From positions 1 through 26,041 of IMG/VR virus record IMGVR_UViG_3300025120_000475: DNA of 26,041 bases; one strand, 5' to 3'. The stretch is from a virus. Both the position numbers and the translations under genes were made by a program. Every line of letters starts with the position of its first letter. Within the stretch, counting starts at the first letter, position 1. The notes beneath the pieces were generated by a model. It was not told the DNA's origin, did no database searches, and was given only the letters and a program-made list of their open reading frames with translations. Shown here in pieces: positions 14,700-22,946 of the stretch.

Positions 14700-17600
14700 T
14701 TATTCAAGTTTAGATAATCTTTCGTTGAGAGAATTAATCTGTGTTTGTTGCTCTTTGACAACCTCAATCAAAAGACCAATAAGACCATTATAATTGACTG
14801 TCTTTGTTCCACTATCAGTAACAAGTTCAGGAAGAACTTTCTCAACCTCTTGTGCAATGACACCTACAGATGGTTTTTGTGTTTCTTTCCAGTCAAAATT
14901 AACACCACGAATTTGGACAACCTTTGCAAGTGGGTCCTCAATAGTGCGAATATTATCCTTTAAATTTTCATCAGACGTTGTATTGAAATCAATTGCTTTA
15001 ACATTTCCATTAACATCTAATTTTTCTGATGGAATTTCACTTCCGATGCCGACATTACCAGCAGAAGTTATACGAAGTCTTTCTGTTCCACCAGTTTCTA
15101 CAGTAACTGTATCATCAGCAGGGAATCTAATAGCAGTATTAGTGTCTCCATCATGAATAATTTTATCTGCAATTGTTACATTTCCAGAAACTGTGAGAGA
15201 TCCTAATGTTCCAACACTCGTTAATGAAGAGTTGATAATACCACTACCAAGAGTATTGGAAGTTAAAACATCAGTTCCATTAATTTCATAATGTTTGCCC
15301 GATGCCAAGTTCCAATTTTCACTTGACATCAACGCAGATGTTGAATTATTCCAAGTAATTGTCTTCTCAATTGATTCTGAACCAATACCGAGTCCGGCAC
15401 CGTCCAGAAGAGCATTTGTTCCTGCAGTGGTAGCAATACCAATTCTAAAATCACCAAGTTGTATCTTATCTACATTAACAATAAACTCTGTTCCATCTAC
15501 ATATAAATCACCTTTGATCCTAACAGACCCAGAAGTTTGACCAACACCAAATGGATGAGGATCAATCCAAATTTCTGATGGACCTTCGATATATGCAGTA
15601 TTTCCGGCACCATTCGCAATAGATATACCAATTCCGGTCGTAATTAACTTATTAGTTACATTTAATGATGTGGCAGTAAGTGCTCCAGATACATTTACAT
15701 CATCAAGTTCGGTATGACCATCTACATCTATATTTCTAGTAACAGTTAAATCTTGTCCAATAGTTACGTCATCAGGAAGTCCAATTTGAGGTGTAGAATT
15801 TTCTCCGGAAGTTGCCGATACTGTTACTTCATTTGTAGTTCCAGTAATAGACTGAACAAAATCTCCTGTAGTATCTGTAGCAAGAGCAACACTATTAGGT
15901 TGAATTGCTGTTGACAATACTACATCACCAGTTCCATCGAAACTAACTGCAGATGCAACAACATCGCCAGAAATACTAAAGTTTCTTGCACTTGATAGTG
16001 ATGTTGCTGTTCCGGCATTACCACTTACACCACCAGTTACATTTCCAGTTACATTGCCATCAAAAGTAGTAGCAGTAACGACACCAGTAACATTAATACC
16101 ACCTGTTCCGGTTATGAACTTACTATTAAAGTCTAAGTTACCACCTAACTGTGGAGTAGTATCTCCTACAATACTTGTAGAAATTCCAGTAAGACTAGTA
16201 TAAGGATAGGCAGTGGCATCACTTAAGTCAAATGCTGGTGTTGCATCTGAAGCACCAAGGTCTAGTGATACACCACCATAAGAAACACTATCGTTTGCTA
16301 ACTTATTATTTGCAATAGAACCGGCAAGTTGAGCATTAGTTATGGTTCCACTAAGACTACTAGTTGGATAATTAGTTGCATCACTTAAGTCAAATGCTGG
16401 TGTTGCATCAGATTGTCCAAGATCTAAACTTACACCACCATAAGAAACACTATCATTTACTAGCTTATTATTTGCAATAGAACCTGCTAATTGGGCATTA
16501 GTAATGGTTCCAACTAAACTAGAAGTGGGGTAAGCAGTTGCATCACTTAAGTCAAATGCTGGTGTTGCATCTGTTTGTCCTAAATCTAGTGATACTCCAC
16601 CATAAGAAACACTATCGTTTATTAATGCAGAGTTAGGAATTGATGTTAGGTTTGCACCAGAACCACTAAATGTTGTTGCCTTAACAGTTCCATTAACATC
16701 TAATTTTTGTGTTGGAATTTCACTTCCGATACCAACATTACCAGCAGAAGTTATACGAAGTCTTTCACTACCAGCAGTTTCTACAGTAAATGTATCATCA
16801 GCAGGGAACCTAATTGCTGTGTTAGTGTCACCAGTATGGATTATTTTGTCTGCAATTGAGAAATCACCAGTTGCACCTGATGCATTTGATGCAGTTCCAG
16901 CAGTTCCAGTTACATTGCCATCAAAAGTAGTAGCAGTAACGACACCAGTAACATTAATACCACCAGTTCCTGTTATAAACTTACTATTGAGATCTAAGTT
17001 CCCACCAAGTTGAGGTGTTGTATCTTCTACAACGTTCTTAAGGAATGTGCTTGCTAACTTACCATCGGCAATAGATCCCGCTAACTGAGCATTAGTAATG
17101 GTTCCGACTAAACTAGAAGTGGGATAAGCAGTAGCATCACTCAAATCAAATGCCGGTGTTGCATCGGAAGCACCTAAGTCAACAGATACTCCACCAAATG
17201 AAACACTATCATTTACTAACTTAGCATTCGCAATAGAACCTGCTAACTGAGCATTCGTAATGGTTCCAACTAAACTAGAAGTGGGGTAAGCAGTTGCATC
17301 ACTTAAGTCAAATGCTGGAGTAGCATCAGATTGTCCTAAATCTAGTGATACTCCACCAAATGAAACACTATCGTTTACTAACTTAGCATTTGCTATTGAA
17401 CCTGCTAATTGGGCATTAGTGATTGTTCCAACTAAACTAGAAGTGGGGTAAGCAGTTGCATCACTTAAGTCAAATGCTGGAGTAGTATCAGAACCACCTA
17501 ATGCTAAAGTCACTCCTCCATAATTAACACTAGAGTTTGCTAGTGCTCCATTAGGAATTGATGTTAAGTTGGCACCAGAACCATGAAATAATGTTGCTGT

Positions 17601-18971
17601 TACACTATTGATTCCGGAAATATTAGTAGCACCATCACCTATAATATTACCATTTGCATTCACATTCCCAGAAACTGTAAGTGCTCCTAATGTTCCAACA
17701 CTCGTTAATGAAGAATTGACAACACCACTACCAAGAGTATCAGAAGTTAGAACATCAGTTCCTCCAATCTCATAATGCTTACCAGATGCCAAGTTCCAAT
17801 TTTCACTTGACATTAACGCAGATGTTGCATTATTCCAGGTGATAAACTTTCTAATACTAGTGGCACCGATACCGAGTCCGGCACCATCAAGTAAAGAATT
17901 TGTTGTTACTGTGGATGCAATCCCTATATTAAAATCACCAAGTTCGATTTTATCTACGTCAACAATAAACTCTGTTCCATCAACGTATAAGTCACCTTTA
18001 ATTCTAACGGATCCAGAAGTTTGGCCGACACCAAATGGATGAGGATCGATCCAAATTTCTGATGGACCTTCAATATATGCAATATTACCGGCACCATTCG
18101 CAATAGATATACCAATACCAGTGGTAATTAACTTACCAGTTGCGTTTAATGATGCTGTAGTAATTATTCCAGATACATTTACGTTATCTAATTCACTATG
18201 CCCATCTACATCTAAAGACCCATTAGCATCGATGGCACCAGCAAAAGTAGAAACACCAGAAACATTTAATTGATTTGAGAAAGTAGTTCCAGTAACTGTT
18301 ACACCAGCACCAAGGGTTTCAAATTTTTGACTTAATATATTACCCTGAGAACCAGGATGGTAAAGTTTTACACCTGCGTTTGCGGGACAATATACTGCAT
18401 AATAACCATCGACTTGGAATGAAAAGGATTCCTTGGAACGGAAATCAAGTACACCAGATGGGTGAGAGGTATTATGAATTGCTAGTTGACCTGCATTGCC
18501 ACCATCAATTGTTGCATAATGAGTTCCGCTATTATTACCAACCCAAAACTCTATATTGGGAGCAGATCCACTATAAGAAGAGGGTGTAAATTCTATATGA
18601 GCACCTTCTGAGTCAAATTCGACATTATTATTGAATGTGGAAACACCAGAAACATTCAGATTATCTAACTCTGTGTGACCATCTACATCTAAGTCTCCAT
18701 TGGCATCAATGGCACCAGCAAAAGTAGAGACACCAGATACACTCAAATTTCTAGTATTAGTATCTGTTCCAAAAGTAGTATCTCCAACAGTCAATTCTCC
18801 GGAAATTATTACATCTCCTCGAACATCTAATAATTTGCTAGGTTCAAAAATTGTAGTGCCAACACCAACTCGACCAACAACCTCTAATACCTTTTGGTTC
18901 TCGGTACTTCCCTCTATTCCAATTTTTTGTTGTTGATTTCTTCCACTGAGGAATCTAATTGGTGCTGCCAT
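14700..18971 (-). CDS. Repeat-rich tail fibre with C-terminal peptidase S74 intramolecular chaperone, 1423 aa
   Basis: The head MAAPIRFLSGRNQQQKIGI is followed by repeated VSGVSTFAGAIDANGxLDVDG segments, a unique region near residues 130-220 (EFTPSSYSGSAPNIEFWVG), two copies of the IEGPSEIWIDPHP module, and five copies of GTITNAQLAGSIA. The last 91 residues are a peptidase S74 domain: SDENLKDNI at 1333-1341 with the expected catalytic Ser1333 and Lys1338, then VNFDWKE, VGVIAQEVEKVLPELV and YNGLIGLLIEVVKEQQ with a terminal coiled coil. In this family the domain trimerises, folds the fibre shaft and cuts itself off just before the Ser. The mature fibre would end near residue 1332. It is probably a trimeric side or tail fibre. 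No late box lies directly upstream; it seems to be read with the 113-aa and 741-aa genes. Confidence 0.9.
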   Translation of the reverse strand: MAAPIRFLSGRNQQQKIGIEGSTENQKVLEVVGRVGVGTTIFEPSKLLDVRGDVIISGELTVGDTTFGTDTNTRNLSVSGVSTFAGAIDANGDLDVDGHTELDNLNVSGVSTFNNNVEFDSEGAHIEFTPSSYSGSAPNIEFWVGNNSGTHYATIDGGNAGQLAIHNTSHPSGVLDFRSKESFSFQVDGYYAVYCPANAGVKLYHPGSQGNILSQKFETLGAGVTVTGTTFSNQLNVSGVSTFAGAIDANGSLDVDGHSELDNVNVSGIITTASLNATGKLITTGIGISIANGAGNIAYIEGPSEIWIDPHPFGVGQTSGSVRIKGDLYVDGTEFIVDVDKIELGDFNIGIASTVTTNSLLDGAGLGIGATSIRKFITWNNATSALMSSENWNLASGKHYEIGGTDVLTSDTLGSGVVNSSLTSVGTLGALTVSGNVNANGNIIGDGATNISGINSVTATLFHGSGANLTSIPNGALANSSVNYGGVTLALGGSDTTPAFDLSDATAYPTSSLVGTITNAQLAGSIANAKLVNDSVSFGGVSLDLGQSDATPAFDLSDATAYPTSSLVGTITNAQLAGSIANAKLVNDSVSFGGVSVDLGASDATPAFDLSDATAYPTSSLVGTITNAQLAGSIADGKLASTFLKNVVEDTTPQLGGNLDLNSKFITGTGGINVTGVVTATTFDGNVTGTAGTASNASGATGDFSIADKIIHTGDTNTAIRFPADDTFTVETAGSERLRITSAGNVGIGSEIPTQKLDVNGTVKATTFSGSGANLTSIPNSALINDSVSYGGVSLDLGQTDATPAFDLSDATAYPTSSLVGTITNAQLAGSIANNKLVNDSVSYGGVSLDLGQSDATPAFDLSDATNYPTSSLSGTITNAQLAGSIANNKLANDSVSYGGVSLDLGASDATPAFDLSDATAYPYTSLTGISTSIVGDTTPQLGGNLDFNSKFITGTGGINVTGVVTATTFDGNVTGNVTGGVSGNAGTATSLSSARNFSISGDVVASAVSFDGTGDVVLSTAIQPNSVALATDTTGDFVQSITGTTNEVTVSATSGENSTPQIGLPDDVTIGQDLTVTRNIDVDGHTELDDVNVSGALTATSLNVTNKLITTGIGISIANGAGNTAYIEGPSEIWIDPHPFGVGQTSGSVRIKGDLYVDGTEFIVNVDKIQLGDFRIGIATTAGTNALLDGAGLGIGSESIEKTITWNNSTSALMSSENWNLASGKHYEINGTDVLTSNTLGSGIINSSLTSVGTLGSLTVSGNVTIADKIIHDGDTNTAIRFPADDTVTVETGGTERLRITSAGNVGIGSEIPSEKLDVNGNVKAIDFNTTSDENLKDNIRTIEDPLAKVVQIRGVNFDWKETQKPSVGVIAQEVEKVLPELVTDSGTKTVNYNGLIGLLIEVVKEQQTQINSLNERLSKLE
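15202..15630 (-). repeat. 140-aa fibre module, copy 2 (in the 1423-aa fibre)
   Basis: Second copy of the IEGPSEIWIDPHPFGVG module, with more substitutions than the other two (NVDKIQLGDFRIGIATT, SIEKTITWNNST). It lies close to the C-terminal S74 domain. Confidence 0.85.
17686..18120 (-). repeat. 140-aa fibre module, copy 3 (in the 1423-aa fibre)
   Basis: Third copy, in the N-terminal third of the 1423-aa fibre. It is more like the copy in the 1922-aa fibre (VDVDKIELGDFNIGIAST, SIRKFITWNNAT) than the second copy in its own gene, which suggests exchange between the two genes. Confidence 0.85.
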
Positions 18972-18988
18972 TTTTCTATTTTAAAATA

Positions 18989-19330
18989 TTAGAGATTAAA
19001 TGTTTCCAAAATACTTGACAAATATTTAAGATCGGTAGCAGTGCTACCAACTATAGTCAATGTGTCACCAGTTTCTACAACTAGTTTTCCTAATAATAAA
19101 TTTGCAGTATCACTTGATGGGATTGCTAAATTCTTAACAATCTCAGTATCTGTTCCACTTCTGCGATGACCAAAACTAATTGTTTGAGTCGATGACCCAA
19201 TATTAGTTACTTGCGATAAAAGAACAACACCCGTGTATCCAACTGGTGCTGTATAAATTCCAACTGTAGTCAATCCAACAATATTTGTAATTGTCTTAAA
19301 CTGATTTACTGGTGCTGCTGCTACTGCCAT
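18989..19330 (-). CDS. Small putative virion structural protein, 113 aa, beta-rich
   Basis: A compact, probably all-beta protein: GIYTAPVGYTGVVLLSQVTN, then ISFGHRRSGTDTEIV, KNLAIPSSDTANLLLGKL and VVETGDTLTIVGS. This strand order (hydrophobic 'sqVtNi' strand, polar loop, 'lxIP' turn, 'l..gkl.vetgDtl.v') resembles the two C-terminal domains of the 1922-aa fibre, so it may be a free-standing version of that domain. It has a strong ribosome site, AGGAGGAG, nine bases upstream and embedded in the last codons of the 741-aa fibre gene, so the two are probably translated from the same message. The role is unknown: perhaps a fibre tip, collar or decoration protein. Confidence 0.7.
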   Translation of the reverse strand: MAVAAAPVNQFKTITNIVGLTTVGIYTAPVGYTGVVLLSQVTNIGSSTQTISFGHRRSGTDTEIVKNLAIPSSDTANLLLGKLVVETGDTLTIVGSTATDLKYLSSILETFNL

Positions 19331-19334
19331 TTGA

Positions 19335-21560
19335 TTAATCTCCTCCTAAGGCAAGAATGAATGGTGTTACTTGCGTGAATAAACTCTTAATGTAAACATT
19401 TCCGGATACAGTTCCGGTTGCTTGATTGATCACAAGACCATCACCAATTCTAAAGTTGCCACTTTGATCTGTACTGGTATAATTAATTTTCCCACCATCA
19501 GTTGTTATAACTTCATTTTCTATGATTGAAACTCCACCCCTTGACGGATATGCACTCTCAATTGTATTACCGGCACCAATGTATTGGAATGAATGCGAAC
19601 TTACAATCTGGAAACTTTGTCTTGCAAAGTATGCTGTAATACCAACTCCAACTTCATTATTTAGATTTTGTACCAAACTAATAGTTGTGATACCAGCAGA
19701 AGGTTTAGTTGCCTCAATAACATCATAATAAATTGCATCAATCTCTGCCGTGGCAGCAGCACTAGATCCACCACCACCAGAAAAAGTAACACTAGGAACA
19801 CCTGTATATTGCGAACCTCCATTTCTTACAGTAACCACAGTCACTTTACCATTTTCAATAGTTGCTATAGCTTGTGCAGGAACAGCAACACCAGGTCCTG
19901 TTGGAGCATCAATATTTACAATTGGTGCTGAAGTATATCCAGAACCACCATTCGTAATCTTAATATCACTCACAACAAAATACTTCCGATCAAAATAAAC
20001 TGCTTGTCCATCATAAGGACGATTGTTTCCTACACCAGAAACAACAATTTGATTTTGACTTACTGCCGCAGTAGAACTTACAGTTCCAGTATAACGATCA
20101 TTACACTTAGAAGTCTCATCACCAATACCTTCGGCAACTAATCCCTTGGTTCCGAATGATGAATTAGAGTTCGTTAAATCGCATTGACCACCATTACCAA
20201 CATAAACTGCAGTGTCATCACAGATAGTGAAGAGCGAGACTAATTGAGCATAAGCACCATTGGTTACTGAAACTCCAATACCACCTTGATTAAATTGTGT
20301 ATAAGAGTCAACATTAAATGAACCCTGCACTCCTATTGTGCTTATCTTATCTCCTTCATCAGCATTAAAACCATCAACTTTAGCACCAATACTATCCTGA
20401 ATGAAGTTGGTACAGTTTCTTATATAAGGACCTTTCGTAATAATACCGGTTCCTTGTAATGGACTCGAAGATGCTGTCAAAATACCAGAACTAATTGCTC
20501 CACTATTACCAGGGAAGTTTGTAGTAAATCCAGTTGTTGCAGGATTTCCATTAATACCATTCTGAATAATACCAGTTACAATACCAACACAAACTGTAAC
20601 TGCAGAATTCACATTGGCACAATTTCCTATACCATATGATCCACCTTCTGCCTGAATACTTACATCCTTTACTTGAGTATAAGTCGATTGGTATCCACCA
20701 TTCCAAGTAATATTATTAATACAAGAACGAGCAATACCGATAGAATAATTAAGTACATCAATTGTTGTTGCACCAAATCCAACAATATGATCTAAGTTCC
20801 CATTAATATCAAAATACGATTTACCTGCTCCAATAGATTTAGAATTACCACCTCTAGTAATATCGTGACAAACTGCTTTGTAGATATCTTTAACATCATC
20901 AGCACAATTTATCGAATCAATTGCAATTGCAGGATTTTTATAATCTGTACTCGTTATATAACCTACTGCTTCTCTCGCAATGAAATCTAAGTTTCCACGA
21001 ATTATTCTTGCGGCATCAAAAAACCTATCAGAAGATACACCAACAAGTGGTCTGAGTGCAATAACTGCCGCACCATTTGTCATTGGACCACCGACAAAAC
21101 TCAAGTCAGTAACATGACATCCTTGACTTACATAGAATAAATCAGTTCCATTGTTCTGTGGTGTAACCAGACAACGACGAAGTTCTGTTCCTTCGACGGA
21201 AACATTATCTGGAAGATTGATTGGATTATCTTCAGTATAATTTCCAGGATAAACTTTTATAGTATCTCCAGGAGATGCTGATGCAACCGCAGATTTAATC
21301 GTTGCCTTAGCATTATTATCATCTAATCCGGTATTATCATCATTACCATTTTCAGTAACAAATAAAGTCTTACCTGCAAAGGTTGTTGTTCCTGCACCAA
21401 CTTCTACAACTCTTGTTCCAACACCAACTCCACCAGTATCTTGCTTTAGGAAAATCTTACCATCATAAAAGTTTACAGCTAATTCACCTAACTGTAACTG
21501 TCCGTCTGTTGGTTTCTTGCCAGCAACCGCTGACCTCTTAATCCTAATCGGAGTGGCCAT
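19335..21560 (-). CDS. Predicted beta-helix (pectate lyase-like) tail fibre / virion structural protein, 741 aa
   Basis: The N-terminus MATPIRIKRS, with PTDGQLQLGELAVNFYDGK at 17-35, is the typical head of phage fibre proteins that attach to the virion through this segment. Residues 64-160 (TLFVTENGNDDNTG, then IKSAVASASPGDTIKVYPG and LPDNVSVEGTELRRC) match the start of a right-handed parallel beta-helix of the pectin-lyase type. The long middle contains Asn/Gly-rich turns consistent with more helix coils. Two related segments, ITNGGSGYTSAPIVNID and VRNGGSQYTGVPSVTF, lie at about 560-620, and the end reads FRIGDGLVINQATGTVSG. No catalytic acid cluster is obvious, so it may bind rather than cut polysaccharide. 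A TATAAATA late promoter and two palindromes lie upstream. Confidence 0.8.
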   Translation of the reverse strand: MATPIRIKRSAVAGKKPTDGQLQLGELAVNFYDGKIFLKQDTGGVGVGTRVVEVGAGTTTFAGKTLFVTENGNDDNTGLDDNNAKATIKSAVASASPGDTIKVYPGNYTEDNPINLPDNVSVEGTELRRCLVTPQNNGTDLFYVSQGCHVTDLSFVGGPMTNGAAVIALRPLVGVSSDRFFDAARIIRGNLDFIAREAVGYITSTDYKNPAIAIDSINCADDVKDIYKAVCHDITRGGNSKSIGAGKSYFDINGNLDHIVGFGATTIDVLNYSIGIARSCINNITWNGGYQSTYTQVKDVSIQAEGGSYGIGNCANVNSAVTVCVGIVTGIIQNGINGNPATTGFTTNFPGNSGAISSGILTASSSPLQGTGIITKGPYIRNCTNFIQDSIGAKVDGFNADEGDKISTIGVQGSFNVDSYTQFNQGGIGVSVTNGAYAQLVSLFTICDDTAVYVGNGGQCDLTNSNSSFGTKGLVAEGIGDETSKCNDRYTGTVSSTAAVSQNQIVVSGVGNNRPYDGQAVYFDRKYFVVSDIKITNGGSGYTSAPIVNIDAPTGPGVAVPAQAIATIENGKVTVVTVRNGGSQYTGVPSVTFSGGGGSSAAATAEIDAIYYDVIEATKPSAGITTISLVQNLNNEVGVGITAYFARQSFQIVSSHSFQYIGAGNTIESAYPSRGGVSIIENEVITTDGGKINYTSTDQSGNFRIGDGLVINQATGTVSGNVYIKSLFTQVTPFILALGGD
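19340..19347 (-). promoter_or_regulatory. Strong ribosome binding site AGGAGGAG inside the preceding gene
   Basis: The final codons of the 741-aa gene (TTA GGA GGA GAT TAA) double as a near-perfect Shine-Dalgarno nine bases before the ATG at 19330. It is the strongest ribosome site in the window, so the 113-aa product may be made in high amount. Confidence 0.8.
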
Positions 21561-21572
21561 TTATTCTTCTAT

Positions 21573-21584
21573 CGGTATGTACCG
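21573..21584. repeat. Palindrome CGGTATGTACCG in the leader of the 741-aa fibre
   Basis: Five-base complementary arms around a two-base centre, between the late box at 21615-21622 and the ATG at 21560. It could form a small hairpin in the leader or be a protein-binding site. Confidence 0.55.
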
Positions 21585-21592
21585 TTTCAGAA

Positions 21593-21604
21593 CAGTATAT
21601 ACTG
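21593..21604. repeat. Perfect palindrome CAGTATATACTG in the leader of the 741-aa fibre
   Basis: Twelve bases of perfect dyad symmetry, nine bases from the neighbouring palindrome and just downstream (in transcription) of the TATAAATA box. Confidence 0.6.
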
Positions 21605-21614
21605 CCCTTTTCAT

Positions 21615-21622
21615 TATTTATA
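21615..21622 (-). promoter_or_regulatory. T4-type late promoter TATAAATA containing the HNH stop codon
   Basis: A perfect T4 late octamer on the minus strand. The TAA stop of the HNH gene (21620-21618) lies inside the box. The ATG of the 741-aa fibre is about 54 bases further on, a longer leader than for most boxes here, and the extra length holds the two palindromes. Confidence 0.75.
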
Positions 21623-21989
21623 TTACATTGTTTCTTCTTGACCCATACCGATAAAGGTTTACTGCTAGTTCTGGTTCCATCCACTTCTTAATTTTTTCAT
21701 AACGATCAATATCAAAAAACTCCTGAGAAAGATACCAGTCTTCCACAGGAGTATAACTCTTACTTTGATTACAAGAATGGCAGGCACACAGACAATTCTT
21801 AGTAAAGTCTGTTCCTCCCTTTGCTCTCGGAACAATGTGATCTATTGTGAGTTGATGTGTGGACCCACAATAAGCACATTCATAACCCCATTCTTCCTTT
21901 ATCTTTTGCCTCCATAACCTTTTTGCCTCTGATGAATTTGCGGTGTGGAGATTGAAGACATAGGCTTGAAAGGTATTATAGAGAGGCAT
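21618..21989 (-). CDS. Free-standing HNH endonuclease
   Basis: A 123-aa protein with a complete HNH core: a zinc pair CAYC (Cys38, Cys41), LTIDHIVPRAKGGTD with the catalytic His51, Asn65 in KNCLC, and a second zinc pair CHSC (Cys70, Cys73) followed by NQSK, where Asn replaces the last His of HNH (an HNN variant common in the family). Such proteins nick or cut DNA and in T4-like phages are often homing endonucleases that spread between genomes at intergenic sites. It lies alone between the LamG block and the fibre block, with its own late-type promoter 20 bases upstream and its stop inside the next promoter. A packaging-related nuclease role is less likely from the context. Confidence 0.88.
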   Translation of the reverse strand: MPLYNTFQAYVFNLHTANSSEAKRLWRQKIKEEWGYECAYCGSTHQLTIDHIVPRAKGGTDFTKNCLCACHSCNQSKSYTPVEDWYLSQEFFDIDRYEKIKKWMEPELAVNLYRYGSRRNNVI

Positions 21990-22009
21990 AAAAGATTGCG
22001 TCTTACCAT

Positions 22010-22016
22010 TATTTAG
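22010..22016 (-). promoter_or_regulatory. T4-type late promoter box CTAAATA containing the LamG-1 stop (for HNH)
   Basis: Minus strand CTCTAAATAATGG: the TAA stop of the 22013-22678 gene lies inside the box, and the HNH ATG at 21989 is 20 bases downstream. The same stop-plus-box sequence recurs at 22940-22950. Confidence 0.65.
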
Positions 22017-22678
22017 AGACCAAACCTCCCTTTGATTGCATTATAGTTTTGTGTGATTTCTGATGATGTGAGTACTCTGTCGTATAATTGGACGAATGAA
22101 ACATTACCATTCCAATATTCTCCAAAGGAAGGATTTCTTCCTATAGAAGTTGTTGATGATACTGAGGAGTCATAACCTATATTAGAAGTAGAAATATCCA
22201 ATACGTTATCAATATACAATCGTGTCCCAAAAGTAGAAGACCATTGTGCTGTAAAAATATGCCAGTTTGTATCTTGTGTTCTTCCAGTATAAATGTTTTC
22301 TCCAGAAAATATCGTAAATTTTGTCCCATCTCCAGCACCAAATCCCCAATCATAACCAGCATTATCACTCCCCCACAGTTGTCTTCTTGATGATGATGTT
22401 GTAGATAGTTTTGCTCCCATTACAAGGGTATATGAGTTTGCGGAAGAACTCTGTGTAAATGGAAAGTTTAGATTTACATAATCATTACTCCCATCAAAAA
22501 CAATAGACCCACCATCATCGGAACTATAAGTAGGTCCGTTAGTAAGAGTTCCGGTATTGCTATTACCACTCAAATCAGACCAAGTAGTTCCACTACCAGG
22601 ATAACTCTTAGTGTTCCCAGCATCCAGTGCTAATACAAGTCCATCTACAATTCCATTTGGTCCTGCAAATCCTGCCAT
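22013..22678 (-). CDS. LamG / concanavalin A-like lectin protein 1, putative adhesin
   Basis: A 221-aa protein of the LamG-like jelly-roll type. The front half has VDGLVLALDAGNTKSYPGSG, TTWSDLSGNSNTGTLTNGP and SIVFDGSNDYVN (the usual first strands, ending in the 'FDG.nDyV' motif). The middle is unique (SSRRQLWGSDNAGYDWGFG and on), and the end has IYDNV-like TRLYIDNVLDI, FVQLYDRVLTSSEI and the terminal YNAIKGRFGL. LamG folds usually bind sugars or proteins. Its first and last 50 residues are nearly the same as in the paralogues at 22943 and 23638 while the middle differs, as expected for variable binding surfaces on a shared frame. Its ATG overlaps the previous stop by one base (TAATG), so it is translationally coupled to the 81-aa gene. 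Confidence 0.82.
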   Translation of the reverse strand: MAGFAGPNGIVDGLVLALDAGNTKSYPGSGTTWSDLSGNSNTGTLTNGPTYSSDDGGSIVFDGSNDYVNLNFPFTQSSSANSYTLVMGAKLSTTSSSRRQLWGSDNAGYDWGFGAGDGTKFTIFSGENIYTGRTQDTNWHIFTAQWSSTFGTRLYIDNVLDISTSNIGYDSSVSSTTSIGRNPSFGEYWNGNVSFVQLYDRVLTSSEITQNYNAIKGRFGL

Positions 22679-22923
22679 TATTCTTCATCTTCAGGAGAAG
22701 TCCAAGCATCAGTAGCAAGGATTGTAAGAATTTCCGATTTATTATAAGGTCCTTCTGTTCCAGTAATACCAGAAACAAATGATGGTTCACTGCTATCCCA
22801 CTTTATAAATGTTTTTGTTTCATCCACAGACTTTCTAACTGTCTCAGAAGAAGTCTCACAAACCTGAGAGAAATCTACTTTTGATAATTCTGAAGTGGGT
22901 ATGATTAAATATGTTCTTGCCAT
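22678..22923 (-). CDS. Conserved small phage protein, 81 aa, unknown function
   Basis: MARTYLIIPTSELSKVDFSQV, then ETVRKSVDETKTFIKWD, PSFVSGITGTEGPY and NKSEILTILATDAW with an acidic tail. I recall similar short proteins next to fibre genes in marine T4-like phages but know no function for them. It is acidic, lacks a signal peptide or membrane segment, and probably has a mixed alpha/beta fold. It has its own CTAAATA promoter 16 bases upstream and its stop overlaps the next start (TAATG), tying its expression to LamG protein 1. A role as partner, attachment piece or folding helper of the LamG protein is possible but only inferred from the coupling. Confidence 0.75.
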   Translation of the reverse strand: MARTYLIIPTSELSKVDFSQVCETSSETVRKSVDETKTFIKWDSSEPSFVSGITGTEGPYNKSEILTILATDAWTSPEDEE

Positions 22924-22939
22924 CTTTTTCTTTTATTAT

Positions 22940-22946
22940 TATTTAG
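22940..22946 (-). promoter_or_regulatory. T4-type late promoter box CTAAATA containing the LamG-2 stop (for 22678-22923)
   Basis: Minus strand CTCTAAATAATAATAAAAG: the TAA stop of the LamG gene ending at 22943 is inside the box, and the next ATG (22923) follows after 16 bases. Confidence 0.65.

Noticed and set aside
10461-15156. Long plus-strand frames inside the giant fibre genes (for example 11064-11585, 12939-13460, 14794-15156)
   Set aside because: They are antisense shadows of the repetitive fibre coding sequence, repeat the same Val/Pro/Ser-rich strings wherever the fibre repeats recur, and have no start context or gene neighbours.
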